Below are positions 15,363-23,127 of a stretch of 64,000 bases of DNA, piece by piece. The DNA comes from Allocatelliglobosispora scoriae (GTDB lineage Bacteria > Actinomycetota > Actinomycetes > Mycobacteriales > Micromonosporaceae). The notes under the pieces were generated by a model. That model saw only the letters and a list, made by a program, of their open reading frames with translations. It did no database searches and was not told where the DNA came from. Every line of letters begins with the position of its first letter. The first letter of the stretch is position 1. Where the stretch lies: the NCBI RefSeq assembly GCF_014204945.1, contig NZ_JACHMN010000003.1, positions 1,550,001-1,614,000 on the forward strand. Direction: 5' to 3'. The position numbers and the translations under genes were made by a program.

Positions 15363-16654
15363 TTGGCACCGCCCGGGGCGACCGGGGTGAAGAGGTCGTT
15401 GGCGCGGGACGCGGTGACCATGGAGGCGGCCTCCAACCGGCCGCGCTCCGGCGGGAACGTCATGACCAGGCCCATCGCGAGGTCGCGCAGGGCGCGGCCC
15501 ATCGTGCCGTGCAGCGTCGCGTTGGAGGTGCCGGAGGCCTTGAAGGCGCCGACCGCGACGGCGAAGGCCGCCTCGCAGATCGAGCCCTTCGCCAGCCGCC
15601 ACTGCCGGTAGACGTCGGATTTCGGCGCGAGCGGCGGCTCGGACGTCTCCAGCAGCAGCTGGCGGCGCAGCCACAGGTAGGCCGTCTCCAGGTTTTCCGT
15701 CATGTCTCCGATGATGACCTGGTGCATCGGGCTCTCGGCGATCGGCCGCCCCGTGTCGGCGAAGGTCTTCGTGGTCAGCCCGCGCAGCGTCTCGTCATAG
15801 ACCCCCTGTGCGCAGCCGACGTAGACCGCCGTGATGGCGAGCTGGTTGCCGACGAAGCTGCCCCGGCTGCACTGCAGCATCTTCACGAACGCGCCGGACA
15901 CGGTCAGCGCCTCGTCGGCCGGGACCCAGACCTCGTGCAGGGTGATGCCGTGGTTGGACGAGCCGCGCATGCCCAGGCCGTCCCAGGAGGGGCGGTTGGC
16001 GACACCGTCGGCGTCGCGCGGGACGAGGAAGAGGGCGAGCCCGTCGGCGGTGGTGGAGCCGTCGATCCGGGCCGTGACCAGGTAGGTGTCGGCGACACCG
16101 GTGGCGCAGCCGAAGGACTTCTCACCGTCGATGAGCCAGCCGTCGACGCCGTCGCGGGTCGCCGGGCGGGCCGTGGTCGAGATGGCGATGTTGGCGCTGG
16201 AGCTCTTCACCGACTCGCTGGCGAAGTTGGCGAGCCAGGTGCCGCCGGCCATCCGGTCGAGCACCTTGTGCGCGAAGGCGCGCACGGTCGGCACGTCCGC
16301 GTCGTCGAAGAGCCCGGCCTCGATCGCTTCGAGGGGCAGCAGGCCGCGCGAGGCGCTGGTGTTGTGGAAGAAGTAGGCGAGTGCCGTGGACGGGCACGCC
16401 GTGCCCATCGCGAAGGTGGCCGCCGCGAGGTCGCGCAGCCCGCCGCCGAGCCCGCCGTGCTCCACCGGGACGACGAGGCCGAGCAGCCCGGCGTCGCGCA
16501 GCAGGTCCACGTGGCCCTCGGGGAAGGCGCCGTCGGCGTCGGCGCGCTCGGCCGCCGCACGCAGTGCGGGCAGGACCGCTTCCACGCGCTTGGCACGGTC
16601 GCGCTCGGCCTCGGTCATGTCGTCGACGAGTCGCTCGCCGGTCAGGCGGTCCAT
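15359..16654 (-). CDS. acyl-CoA dehydrogenase-fold flavoprotein, probable oxygenase of a two-component system
   Basis: A 431-residue protein with the three-domain acyl-CoA dehydrogenase fold (N-terminal helices, GGWLI...EKSF beta domain, C-terminal helical bundle). The C-terminal region lacks the YEGT-type segment carrying the catalytic Glu of true dehydrogenases. It stands 4 bases downstream of a flavin reductase gene, the usual pairing for DszC/HsaA/HpaB-like monooxygenases that use reduced flavin and O2. I therefore favour a monooxygenase over a dehydrogenase. The ATG at 16654 has a GGGAG box 8-12 bases upstream. A later ATG at 16618 is less likely. Confidence 0.78.
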   Translation of the reverse strand: MDRLTGERLVDDMTEAERDRAKRVEAVLPALRAAAERADADGAFPEGHVDLLRDAGLLGLVVPVEHGGLGGGLRDLAAATFAMGTACPSTALAYFFHNTSASRGLLPLEAIEAGLFDDADVPTVRAFAHKVLDRMAGGTWLANFASESVKSSSANIAISTTARPATRDGVDGWLIDGEKSFGCATGVADTYLVTARIDGSTTADGLALFLVPRDADGVANRPSWDGLGMRGSSNHGITLHEVWVPADEALTVSGAFVKMLQCSRGSFVGNQLAITAVYVGCAQGVYDETLRGLTTKTFADTGRPIAESPMHQVIIGDMTENLETAYLWLRRQLLLETSEPPLAPKSDVYRQWRLAKGSICEAAFAVAVGAFKASGTSNATLHGTMGRALRDLAMGLVMTFPPERGRLEAASMVTASRANDLFTPVAPGGAK

Positions 16655-16658
16655 GTGT

Positions 16659-17657
16659 TCACTCCCTTGTGGATGGCGGGTCGAAGTCGGGCAGCGGGGC
16701 GGGGCAGGCCACGCCGAGCTGCCGGGCGAGCAGGAGCAGATCGTGGGCGGGCAGGCCGCCGGAGGTCGCGTCGAGCACGGTGTCGAACCGGCTCACGCCG
16801 CTCTTCATCGCCACCAGTGCGTTGACCAGGCCCAGGCCGTGGTGGGCGAGCAGGCGGACCCGCAGCGGCGCCGGGCGCACCCGGACGACGGCGTCCTGCA
16901 GCACGCGGCGTACCTGGAGAGGGGAGGCGGGGCCGGTCTCGGCGCAGCCCAGCTCGACGCCGGGCACCGAACAGAGCGCGCCGAGGGTGGCCAGCACCGT
17001 CTCCTCGCGGGCGGGGGTGAAGGCGTCGTCGACGTAGGCGATGACGGCACCGTCGGCGGCCATCCGGGCGATCCGGGCCACGTCCTCGGTGTCGCGGACC
17101 AGGACGCCCTGCTCCGGCAGCGGGTGGCCGTCGAGCACCGTCATGCTGATCTCGTCGGGCAGCGGGTCGGCGAGCTGGCCCCAGTTGCGCGAGTGGAAGA
17201 GCAGCGGCGAGGTGATCCGGGGGATCGCGGCGTCGAGGACCCGCCCGACGAAGATCGTGTGATCCCCGCCCGGGTAGGCGTGCTCCACCGAGCACTCCAG
17301 CCAGGCCGTGGCGTCGGCGAGGCGCAGGCAGCCGGTCGGGCCGCGCTCCCAGTCCAGGCCGGTGAACCGGTCGGCGAACTCGGGGTGCATCCCGGCGAAG
17401 CGCCGCCCGACGTGGGCCTGGTCCTTGCCGAGGAAGCTGATCGTGAAGACGCCGGAGGACTCGACGAGGGCCCGGCTGGGCAGGTGATTGCCGAGGCAGA
17501 CCGAGACGAGGGGCGGGTCGAGGCTCACGGCGGAGAAGGAGCTCGCGGTCATCCCGTGCGGGCGGGCCACGCCGCCCGGCCCGATCGCTATCGTGGTGAC
17601 CACGGCGACACCGCTCGGCCACTGGCCGAGCACGGAACGCAGGTGGGTGCTGTCCAC
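16659..17657 (-). CDS. flavin reductase fused to a partial HMGL-like TIM-barrel domain
   Basis: A 332-residue protein. Residues about 1-165 form an FMN-binding flavin reductase-like domain (WPSGVAVVTT, GMTASSFSAVSLDPPLV, GDHTIFVGRV). Residues about 175-330 do not belong to that family and resemble the second half of an HMG-CoA lyase/homocitrate synthase barrel: LRVRLLAHHGLGLVNALVA followed by GVSRFDTVLDATSGG. Key lyase metal ligands appear incomplete, so the second part may be a remnant or a binding domain. It is the first gene of the six-gene operon, from a GTG at 17657 next to operator site 2. It presumably delivers reduced flavin to the ACAD-fold protein encoded next. Confidence 0.8.
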   Translation of the reverse strand: MDSTHLRSVLGQWPSGVAVVTTIAIGPGGVARPHGMTASSFSAVSLDPPLVSVCLGNHLPSRALVESSGVFTISFLGKDQAHVGRRFAGMHPEFADRFTGLDWERGPTGCLRLADATAWLECSVEHAYPGGDHTIFVGRVLDAAIPRITSPLLFHSRNWGQLADPLPDEISMTVLDGHPLPEQGVLVRDTEDVARIARMAADGAVIAYVDDAFTPAREETVLATLGALCSVPGVELGCAETGPASPLQVRRVLQDAVVRVRPAPLRVRLLAHHGLGLVNALVAMKSGVSRFDTVLDATSGGLPAHDLLLLARQLGVACPAPLPDFDPPSTRE

Positions 17658-17685
17658 GGGCCGGAGTACTCCTGTTTCGCATCAG

Positions 17686-17698
17686 GAAACGCTGTTAC
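17686..17698. promoter_or_regulatory. operator-like site GAAAC-GCT-GTTAC (site 2)
   Basis: gaaacgctgttac lies in the 151-base region between the divergent six-gene operon and the iclR gene. An additional half-site cctgtttcg is just to its left and gtaacg to its right. It suggests that the IclR protein may regulate both its own gene and the operon. Confidence 0.72.
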
Positions 17699-17808
17699 CG
17701 TGAAGGTAACGATGTGCGACGGCTCGTGTCAACGCCTCACCGGCCTATCTGCCGGAGCGGGCGATGCGATCTACACTGACGCACGTCCACGCCGACAGGA
17801 GGGGCCCC

Positions 17809-18627
17809 GTGCCGACCAGTGCCGCAGCCAAGGTCGTCGTCGAAGACGACGGCGACAGTCAGTCACGCTCCATCGCCGCCGTCGAGCGAGCCATGGACGT
17901 GCTGCTCTTCTTCGGCCGCAGCGGGCAGCCCGACCTCGGCGTCACCGAGATCGCCACCGCGCTCGGCATCACCAAGGCCGCCGTGCACCGCATCCTCACC
18001 GCGCTGCGCAGCCGCGACCTGATCACCGTCGACCCGGCCACCCGGCGCTACGCGCTCGGCCACGCGGCGGTCGCCCTCGGCCGGGCCTACCTCGCCCGCA
18101 CCGACCTGCGCGCGATGGCCGCCCCCGAGCTGCGCCACCTCGCCGAGCAGACCGGTGAGACCGCCACCCTCTCGCTGCGGCGCGGCGACACCCGCCTCTA
18201 CGTCGACCAGGTCGTCCCCGACCAGGAGCTGCGGATGGAGGTGACGCTCGGCATCCCCTACCCGCTGCACGCGGGCGGGTCGTCGAAGGCGTTCCTCGCG
18301 TTCCTGGCGGAGGCCGAGATCGAGGAGTATCTGGCCCGGCACCCGCTGGAGCCGATGACCGACAAGACGGTCACCGACCCGGTCAAGCTGCGCAAGGAGC
18401 TCGCCTCGATCCGCAAGAAGGGCTTCGCCACCTCGCTGGGCGAGCGCCAGGCCGGTGCGGCCTCCCTCGCCGCCCCCATCTTCGACCACGACGGCCACGT
18501 GGTCGCGGTCCTCAGCGTGGCAGGCCCCGCGGCCCGCTTCAAGCCGGACCACACCGACGCGGCCACCCAGCTCCTGGAGGCCGCGGGCCGGATCTCGGCC
18601 CAGCTCGGCTACGCCCCTGAACTTTAA
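17809..18627 (+). CDS. IclR family transcriptional regulator, candidate master regulator of the island
   Basis: A 272-residue regulator. The N-terminal winged helix-turn-helix is at about 22-85 (VERAMDVLLFF, VTEIATALGITKAAVHRIL), followed by an IclR effector-binding domain (about 95-268: SLRRGDTRLYVDQV, GIPYPLHAGGSSKAFLAFL, IFDHDGHVVAVLSVAGPA). The GTG at 17809 has a strong AGGAGGGG box 5-11 bases upstream; an in-frame ATG at 17764 has none. It diverges from the six-gene operon, with the shared palindrome between them. The same palindrome occurs at seven other catabolic promoters, so it is the natural candidate for controlling them, although binding has not been shown. The last codons and TAA lie inside a dispersed repeat. 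Confidence 0.93.
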   Translation: MPTSAAAKVVVEDDGDSQSRSIAAVERAMDVLLFFGRSGQPDLGVTEIATALGITKAAVHRILTALRSRDLITVDPATRRYALGHAAVALGRAYLARTDLRAMAAPELRHLAEQTGETATLSLRRGDTRLYVDQVVPDQELRMEVTLGIPYPLHAGGSSKAFLAFLAEAEIEEYLARHPLEPMTDKTVTDPVKLRKELASIRKKGFATSLGERQAGAASLAAPIFDHDGHVVAVLSVAGPAARFKPDHTDAATQLLEAAGRISAQLGYAPEL

Positions 18628-18670
18628 TGCTGGACACGCCGCGAAAACCGCAACAAATGTCAGGATCGAC
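18615..18670 (+). repeat. about 55-bp dispersed repeat, copy 1, contains the iclR stop
   Basis: Begins ccctgaactttaatgctgga, continues with cacgccgcgaaaaccgcaac and ends aggatcgac. The TAA of iclR is formed by ctttaatg at 18625-18627. Copies in the opposite orientation are at 46292-46346 and 54725-54783, and a diverged direct copy is at 54662-54714. Confidence 0.8.
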
Positions 18671-18673
18671 AGT

Positions 18674-19162
18674 GTGAGACTGCGACTCGGCGCCCGGGCG
18701 CTCATCCTCGACGAGACCGACGCGCTGCTGCTGTGCCGGCTGGACCTGACCTACAAGGGCGGTCCCTATCTCTGGCTCACCCCCGGCGGCGGGATCGACG
18801 ACGGCGAGCTCGTCCTCGGCGCCCTGCGCCGCGAGCTGCTCGAGGAGATCGGCCTGCACCTCGACGCCGACCCGCCGCTGGTCTGGACCCAGCGGGTGGT
18901 CAATCCGGTCACGGCCGCGCGCGGTTACGACGGGGCGATAAACCACATCCACTGGGTACGCACACCGCGCTTCACCCCTCGCGGCCAGCTCTCCGACGAG
19001 CAGCTCGCCCGCGAGCACGTCACCGAGTTCCGCTGGTGGAGCCAGGAGGAGCTGCTCGCCTACCGGGGCGACGAGGTGTTCGCGCCGCGTGACCTGCCGG
19101 TGCTGCTGGCGGAGCTGCTCCGAAACGGGCTGCCCGCCGAGCCGGTGCAGATCGGTCTCTGA
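18674..19162 (+). CDS. NUDIX hydrolase
   Basis: A 162-residue protein with a full Nudix box at about 38-60 (GGGIDDGELVLGAL, then RRELLEEIG), matching G-x5-E-x7-REUxEExGU. Nudix enzymes hydrolyse nucleoside diphosphate-linked compounds. The start is a GTG at 18674, immediately after the dispersed repeat, whose AGGATCGAC end supplies an AGGA ribosome binding site. The C-terminal region has a long PRDLPVLLAELL helix. No relation to the catabolic pathway is apparent. Confidence 0.9.
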   Translation: MRLRLGARALILDETDALLLCRLDLTYKGGPYLWLTPGGGIDDGELVLGALRRELLEEIGLHLDADPPLVWTQRVVNPVTAARGYDGAINHIHWVRTPRFTPRGQLSDEQLAREHVTEFRWWSQEELLAYRGDEVFAPRDLPVLLAELLRNGLPAEPVQIGL

Positions 19163-19170
19163 CCGAGGGC

Positions 19171-19201
19171 ATCGGCGCTACTCTTGAAGAGTTGCGCCGA
19201 T
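19171..19201. repeat. palindrome of the actcttgaagagt family
   Basis: 15-base arms around one G (19171-19185, 19187-19201) with one mismatch; the ends are atcggcgc and gcgccgat. It lies between the NUDIX stop and the GNAT start and could terminate the NUDIX transcript. Confidence 0.6.
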
Positions 19202-19221
19202 CATGGAGTTACGATCGGCGA

Positions 19222-19785
19222 GTGCTGCTGCCCGCGTACCCCCTGATGACCGAACGGCTGACCCTGCGCCCGTTCGCGGCGGGCGACCTCGACGATCTCC
19301 ACGCCTTCCACTCGCGGCCGGAGGTGGCGCGCTACCTCTACTGGGAGGCGCGCGACCGGGAGCAGACCCGGGAGGTCCTGGCCCACAAGACCGGGCAGAC
19401 CGCGCTGCGTGCGGAGGGCGACCGCCTGGTGCTCGCCGTCGTCGCGGGCGAGCGGGTCATCGGCGAGGTGAGCCTCGCCTGGCTCAGCGAGGAGCACCGG
19501 CAGGGCGAGTTCGGCTACGTCTTCCACCCCGACGCGGGCGGCAGGGGCCTCGCGACCGAGGCCGCCCGGGTGGTGCTGCGGCTCGGGTTCGAGGAGCTGG
19601 GGCTGCACCGGATCATCGGGCGCTGCGACCCCCGCAACGAGCCGTCGTGGCGGCTGCTGGAGCGGCTGGGCCTGCGGCGCGAGGCGCACTTCGTGCAGAA
19701 CGAGATCTTCAAGGGCGAGTGGGGGGACGAGTACCACTACGCGATGCTCGAAGACGAGTGGCGCGCAATAACATCGGAGTCGTGA
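19222..19785 (+). CDS. GNAT family N-acetyltransferase (RimJ/RimL-like)
   Basis: A 187-residue acetyltransferase with the RimJ-type beginning (TERLTLRPFAAGDLDDL), a GEFGYVFHPDAGGRGLATEA acetyl-CoA loop and IIGRCDPRNEPSWRLLERLG, the conserved motif B region. It transfers an acetyl group to an amine of a protein or small molecule; the target is not predictable. The start is either the GTG at 19222 or the ATG at 19246. The stop codon overlaps the start of the SGNH hydrolase gene, so the two are co-transcribed. Neither contains an operator of the regulon. Confidence 0.88.
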   Translation: MLLPAYPLMTERLTLRPFAAGDLDDLHAFHSRPEVARYLYWEARDREQTREVLAHKTGQTALRAEGDRLVLAVVAGERVIGEVSLAWLSEEHRQGEFGYVFHPDAGGRGLATEAARVVLRLGFEELGLHRIIGRCDPRNEPSWRLLERLGLRREAHFVQNEIFKGEWGDEYHYAMLEDEWRAITSES

Positions 19786-20447
19786 TCACGAACTCTGCGG
19801 CGAGCAAGGTCCTCTGTTTCGGGGACTCCAACACCAACGGCATCCCCTCCGACGACGAGGACTACGCGCGGCTCGCGGCCGATGTCCGGTGGACCGGACG
19901 GCTGCAACTCCTGCTCGGCGACGGCTACGACGTCATCGAGGAGGGCCTCGGCGGGCGCACCACCGACCTGGAGTACGACGACCGCCCGGGCTGCAACGGC
20001 CGCCCCTACTTCGGGCCCTGCCTGCGGACCCACCACCCGATCGACGTCATCGTCATCATGCTCGGCACCAACGATCTGAAGATCCAGTTCGACCGGGCGC
20101 CCGCGTCGATCGCCGGTGCGCTGCACGGCTACATCGACGACGTCGCGCTCAATGCGGAGAGCCGGTCCGGTGGCGTACCGGGGATCGTGCTGGTCAGCCC
20201 GCTGCACCTCGATGACGGCCAGCCCCGCTTCGCCGGGACGACCGCCGGTGCTTTCGACGGGACCTCGGTGGAGAAGTCGCGGCTGCTCGCGGCGGAGATC
20301 TCCCGGGTGGCACACGCCCGCGGCGTGCTCTTCGCGGACGCGGCCACGGTGGCCCGGGCGGGCAGCGACGGGCACCACCTCTCGGTGGGTTCGCACGAGC
20401 GGCTCGCCGAGCTGATCGCGGGCAAGGTCCGCGATCTGGTCAAATAG
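19782..20447 (+). CDS. SGNH/GDSL hydrolase (arylesterase-like)
   Basis: A 221-residue SGNH esterase. Block I is FGDSNTNG (nucleophile S16), block II has G57 (GLGGRTTDLEY), block III is GTND (N97) and block V is DGHH (D196, H199). The length and GDSNTNG pattern resemble Mycobacterium/Pseudomonas arylesterase and acyl-CoA thioesterase-like SGNH enzymes. No signal peptide is visible, so it is probably cytoplasmic. The GTG start overlaps the TGA of the acetyltransferase (GTGA). A GC-rich hairpin follows, between it and the convergent secreted hydrolase. Confidence 0.9.
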   Translation: MITNSAASKVLCFGDSNTNGIPSDDEDYARLAADVRWTGRLQLLLGDGYDVIEEGLGGRTTDLEYDDRPGCNGRPYFGPCLRTHHPIDVIVIMLGTNDLKIQFDRAPASIAGALHGYIDDVALNAESRSGGVPGIVLVSPLHLDDGQPRFAGTTAGAFDGTSVEKSRLLAAEISRVAHARGVLFADAATVARAGSDGHHLSVGSHERLAELIAGKVRDLVK

Positions 20448-20453
20448 CACGGC

Positions 20454-20485
20454 GCGGGCGGCGGTGTCGCTGCGCCGCCGCCCGC
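20454..20485. terminator. GC-rich hairpin between convergent genes
   Basis: Perfect 11-base arms gcgggcggcgg (20454-20464) and ccgccgcccgc (20475-20485) around a 10-base loop, 6 bases after the SGNH stop and ahead of the end of the convergent hydrolase. No poly-U tail. Confidence 0.65.
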
Positions 20486-20498
20486 CCTGATCAACCGG

Positions 20499-21437
20499 TC
20501 AGTACGCCGACTCGGTGGTCACGTTCGCGTCGAGCGTGTCGCCGATACCGTGGATCCAGGCCTGTCCCACGGGATCGCCGAGCTGTGCCCGCAACCAGTA
20601 CGCCGTCCAGCGCGCCACCGTCTCCACGCCGACCGTCTGCCCGAGCGTCTGCGGGGAGAGGTCCGGCCGGGCGCCCGCGGGGTTCTGCCCGTCGGTGATG
20701 CCGTAGTGGTTGGCGCCCGTCACGCTGACGAAGAGCTTCGGCGGCGAGACGATCGCGGCGTAGGTCGCGTGCCCGGCGACCGGGCTCCCGATCCCGTCCA
20801 CGCCGCCCTGGATGAGCGCGATCGGCACGGTGTTGACGACCGGCGGGTTGATCCCGGTCCCGGGCACGGTGTTGTTGGTGCCGTAGAAGACCGCCGCCTT
20901 GAGCTGCGGCGGTGCCGGGGTGGGCAGCGTACAGAAGGGCGGCGTGCAGAGCCCCGACGCCAGGGTCAGCCCGGCGGCTCCGCCGAAGGAGTGCCCGAGC
21001 AGCAGCAGCGTCCCGGGGTCGATCGCGCCGAGCAGCGGGGAACCGGCCCGGACGTTCTCGGTCTGCGCCCAGGTGACGGTCCAGCCCGCCTGCGCCCCGG
21101 TGGCGTAGAGGCCGGGCTGTCCGAAGAGGACCTGGAAGTGGTTCGGCACGACGACGACGAAGCCGTAACCGGCGACCTTGGCGGCGTACCGCGCGTAGTT
21201 GGCCTTGTCGACGTTGGCGCCCTGGAGCAGCAGCACCACCGGCCACGGGTCGTGCGGTGAGGTGGTGACGGGGTGGTGTACGTCGGCCGCGTCGCCGTTG
21301 ACGCTGGTGGCGAAGCTCGCCACGGTGCTGTAGGCGGCGCTGGCGGGTGCCGGGGCGGCCAGCAGGCCGGCCCCGGCGGCCAGCGCGGCGGCGGCCAGGG
21401 TGACCAGGCCGCGCCGCATGGCTGTTCGAACGTGCAT
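20499..21437 (-). CDS. secreted alpha/beta hydrolase, chlorophyllase-like
   Basis: A 312-residue protein with a signal peptide (residues 1 to about 34, ending APASA before AYST). The mature enzyme has GHSFGGA (S150), D214 (IQGGVDG) and H244 (GANHYG) as the probable triad, and the WPVVLLLQGAN...YARYAAKVAGYGFVVVVPNH layout common to plant chlorophyllases and PET hydrolase-like enzymes. An extracellular ester hydrolase expressed from operator site 3 fits a first-step enzyme acting on substrate outside the cell. The ATG at 21437 has AGGA upstream; an ATG at 21419 is an alternative. True chlorophyllase activity is not established. Confidence 0.82.
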   Translation of the reverse strand: MHVRTAMRRGLVTLAAAALAAGAGLLAAPAPASAAYSTVASFATSVNGDAADVHHPVTTSPHDPWPVVLLLQGANVDKANYARYAAKVAGYGFVVVVPNHFQVLFGQPGLYATGAQAGWTVTWAQTENVRAGSPLLGAIDPGTLLLLGHSFGGAAGLTLASGLCTPPFCTLPTPAPPQLKAAVFYGTNNTVPGTGINPPVVNTVPIALIQGGVDGIGSPVAGHATYAAIVSPPKLFVSVTGANHYGITDGQNPAGARPDLSPQTLGQTVGVETVARWTAYWLRAQLGDPVGQAWIHGIGDTLDANVTTESAY

Positions 21438-21461
21438 GACGGTCCTCGCGTTTCTTCTAGC

Positions 21462-21474
21462 GAAACAGCGTTTC
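21462..21474. promoter_or_regulatory. operator-like palindrome GAAAC-AGC-GTTTC (site 3)
   Basis: gaaacagcgtttc, flanked by ctagc on the left and ctaat on the right, 24 bases upstream of the secreted hydrolase start. The flank and spacing are almost identical to sites 1 and 7, each followed on the minus strand by a gene 22-24 bases away. Confidence 0.75.
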
Positions 21475-21526
21475 CTAATTGGGGACCATCATGGGAGTCG
21501 AAGCCTGATTCGTCAATGTCGGCCGC

Positions 21527-22123
21527 CTAGATGATCTGCTCCCAATCGCCCTGCGGCATCGAGAGGGTGCGCATCGTGTGCTGGTGCGCGAAGGCGTTGC
21601 GGGCGGCGGTGGTGGCGAGCGCGTTGTAGCCGGGCAGCTCGGCCACCTGGTCGTCCCAGCGGTCGTTGACCGCGGTGCCCATCGCGAGCCTGCCGCGCGG
21701 GTGTGCCCAGCCGACCTGCGAACCGGCGGCCATCACGTTCACCGTCGGCACGCCGTAGGCACCGAGTGTCTGGAAGCACGCGGCGCAGTTGGCGCCGGTG
21801 CACTCCATCCGGTTGAGGACCAGCCCGAGGTCGTCGGCGGCCGCAAGCACGCACATCTCGCCGTGGTTGCTCGCCCCGTCGCTGGTGAACTTCTTCGCGA
21901 GGTAGACGACGGTGGTGCCGGCGACATACCACGGGTAGGTCTGGATCTGCGCCTGCAGCGCGGCCATTCCGCCGGCGCGCAGGGTGATCCCGCCGACCTT
22001 GCTGATGATCATCGTGTCGCCGGAGAGGCCGACGGCGAAGTTCGGCGCCTGGTTGTTGATGAAGAACGGCTGAGCCATGATCCACGTGATCACGTTGGTC
22101 GTGGCGACGTTGGGCAGCGGCAT
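21527..22123 (-). CDS. deaminase-like (cytidine deaminase fold) protein, function unknown
   Basis: A 198-residue protein. It contains an HGE motif (H87, E89) followed by NCAAC (C113, C116), the His/Cys-Glu plus CxxC zinc pattern of the cytidine deaminase superfamily, which includes YwqJ-like deaminases and toxin deaminases as well as metabolic enzymes. The rest, with YVAGTTVVYLAKKF before HGE, is compatible with a beta-strand/helix core, but I recognise no specific family. No signal peptide. The ATG at 22123 has a GAGGAG box 8-13 bases upstream. It has no regulon operator and no obvious immunity or partner gene. Confidence 0.68.
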   Translation of the reverse strand: MPLPNVATTNVITWIMAQPFFINNQAPNFAVGLSGDTMIISKVGGITLRAGGMAALQAQIQTYPWYVAGTTVVYLAKKFTSDGASNHGEMCVLAAADDLGLVLNRMECTGANCAACFQTLGAYGVPTVNVMAAGSQVGWAHPRGRLAMGTAVNDRWDDQVAELPGYNALATTAARNAFAHQHTMRTLSMPQGDWEQII

Positions 22124-22254
22124 GACGCGCTCCTCGATGCTCGGGCGACTCGGCGCCCTTGTCGCGCCGTGCCTGTCCCCGAGTAGATGGGCGACCCGCC
22201 CTCGCTGATACCGCTGCGGCGGTCGCCCATCCGACGGAGCGCCAGGTATTCGCG

Positions 22255-22337
22255 GCGGTGATCGCGGTGTTTCCCGGAAACAGGCCTCTCAGGCGGCCTT
22301 CGAGGGGACTGCTTCCGGGAAACACCGCGATCACCGC
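22255..22337. repeat. inverted repeat with GTGATCGCGGTGTTTCCCGGA arms
   Basis: 24-base perfect arms (22255-22278 and 22314-22337), 35 bases apart, just downstream of the membrane protein gene stop at 22344. The motif gtttcccgga recurs in the repeat at 32967-33051. Confidence 0.75.
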
Positions 22338-22343
22338 GCCTCG

Positions 22344-23051
22344 CTACAGGTCGGCGAAGGGCTTCAGGACGCCTAGGGCCGCCGCCAGCAGGACGCTGGC
22401 CCAGATGCCGTAGACGTAGGGGAGGCAGCCGTCGATGGAGCGCTTCAGTGCGGCCTCCACGGAGGGGGTCGAGCCCGTCGTCATCAGGGTGCCGAACGCC
22501 GGGCCGAAGGGGCGCAGCGTCCGGCGGATGCCGAGGCCGCAGGCGATCGCCACCGTGTAGAGCAGCAGCTTCGCACCCAGCCAGCGTGGATTCGTCGTCA
22601 CGCCGAACGGGTTCGTCGCGATCAGTGTGTAGAGCGCCAGTCCGGCGAGGACCGCGATCAGCGTGAGGCGGATCGTCCAGTCGAGGGTGCGCACCCACGG
22701 GCGCTTGCCGGGGTGGTGGTGGTCGCTGATCGTGGCGGCGAGCCAGCCGGCGGCGAAGAGCCAGACCAGCACGACGAGCGGCCAGGGGAACGGGTTGACG
22801 CCGAAGAGCGTCGCGCCGTGCGGTTCCAGCGCCATCAGGGTCAGGCCGCTGGGCAGGAAGAGCACCAGGCAGATCTTGGGACCGAGGTCCAGCCCGCCCA
22901 TGATCTTCAGGGCCGTCGCCCGCGCGGCCGGGGTGAGGTCGGGGCGCAGCACGAAGCGGCTGGACCAGAAGACGCCCAGGTCGCCGCCGAGCCAGAAGAC
23001 GAACAGGACGAGGTGGAGCAGAATCCACCAGCCGTGTGTATGTTGTCCCAC
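22344..23051 (-). CDS. polytopic membrane protein of unknown function
   Basis: A 235-residue protein with about six hydrophobic segments (WWILLHLVLFVFWL, ICLVLFLPSGLTLM, PLVVLVWLFAAGWLA, LTLIAVLAGLALYTLI, LLLYTVAIACGLGI and a C-terminal WASVLLAAALGVL). The N-terminal part has several His residues. CopD or DUF2269-like families come to mind, but I cannot assign one. The start is either the GTG at 23051 or a TTG at 23087. I prefer the GTG because operator site 4 would otherwise lie inside the gene. It is divergent from the MaoC operon and probably part of the regulon; import or export of a pathway compound is possible. Confidence 0.65.
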   Translation of the reverse strand: MGQHTHGWWILLHLVLFVFWLGGDLGVFWSSRFVLRPDLTPAARATALKIMGGLDLGPKICLVLFLPSGLTLMALEPHGATLFGVNPFPWPLVVLVWLFAAGWLAATISDHHHPGKRPWVRTLDWTIRLTLIAVLAGLALYTLIATNPFGVTTNPRWLGAKLLLYTVAIACGLGIRRTLRPFGPAFGTLMTTGSTPSVEAALKRSIDGCLPYVYGIWASVLLAAALGVLKPFADL

Positions 23052-23060
23052 CGCGTAATG

Positions 23061-23073
23061 GAAACACTGATTC
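23061..23073. promoter_or_regulatory. operator-like site GAAAC-ACT-GATTC (site 4)
   Basis: gaaacactgattc, preceded by gcgtaatg as at site 6, between the divergent membrane protein and MaoC operon starts. The second half-site is degenerate, but a further gagaaac follows at 23080-23085. Confidence 0.62.
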
Positions 23074-23127
23074 GCTGTGAGAAACAAGCCCTTGACGGGC
23101 TGGTCAACGCATGGCTAGCGTCGCAGC

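Noticed and set aside
15359-16654. ACAD-like protein as an ordinary beta-oxidation dehydrogenase
   Set aside because: The catalytic glutamate segment is missing and the adjacent gene encodes a flavin reductase, so a two-component monooxygenase is more likely. Not proven.
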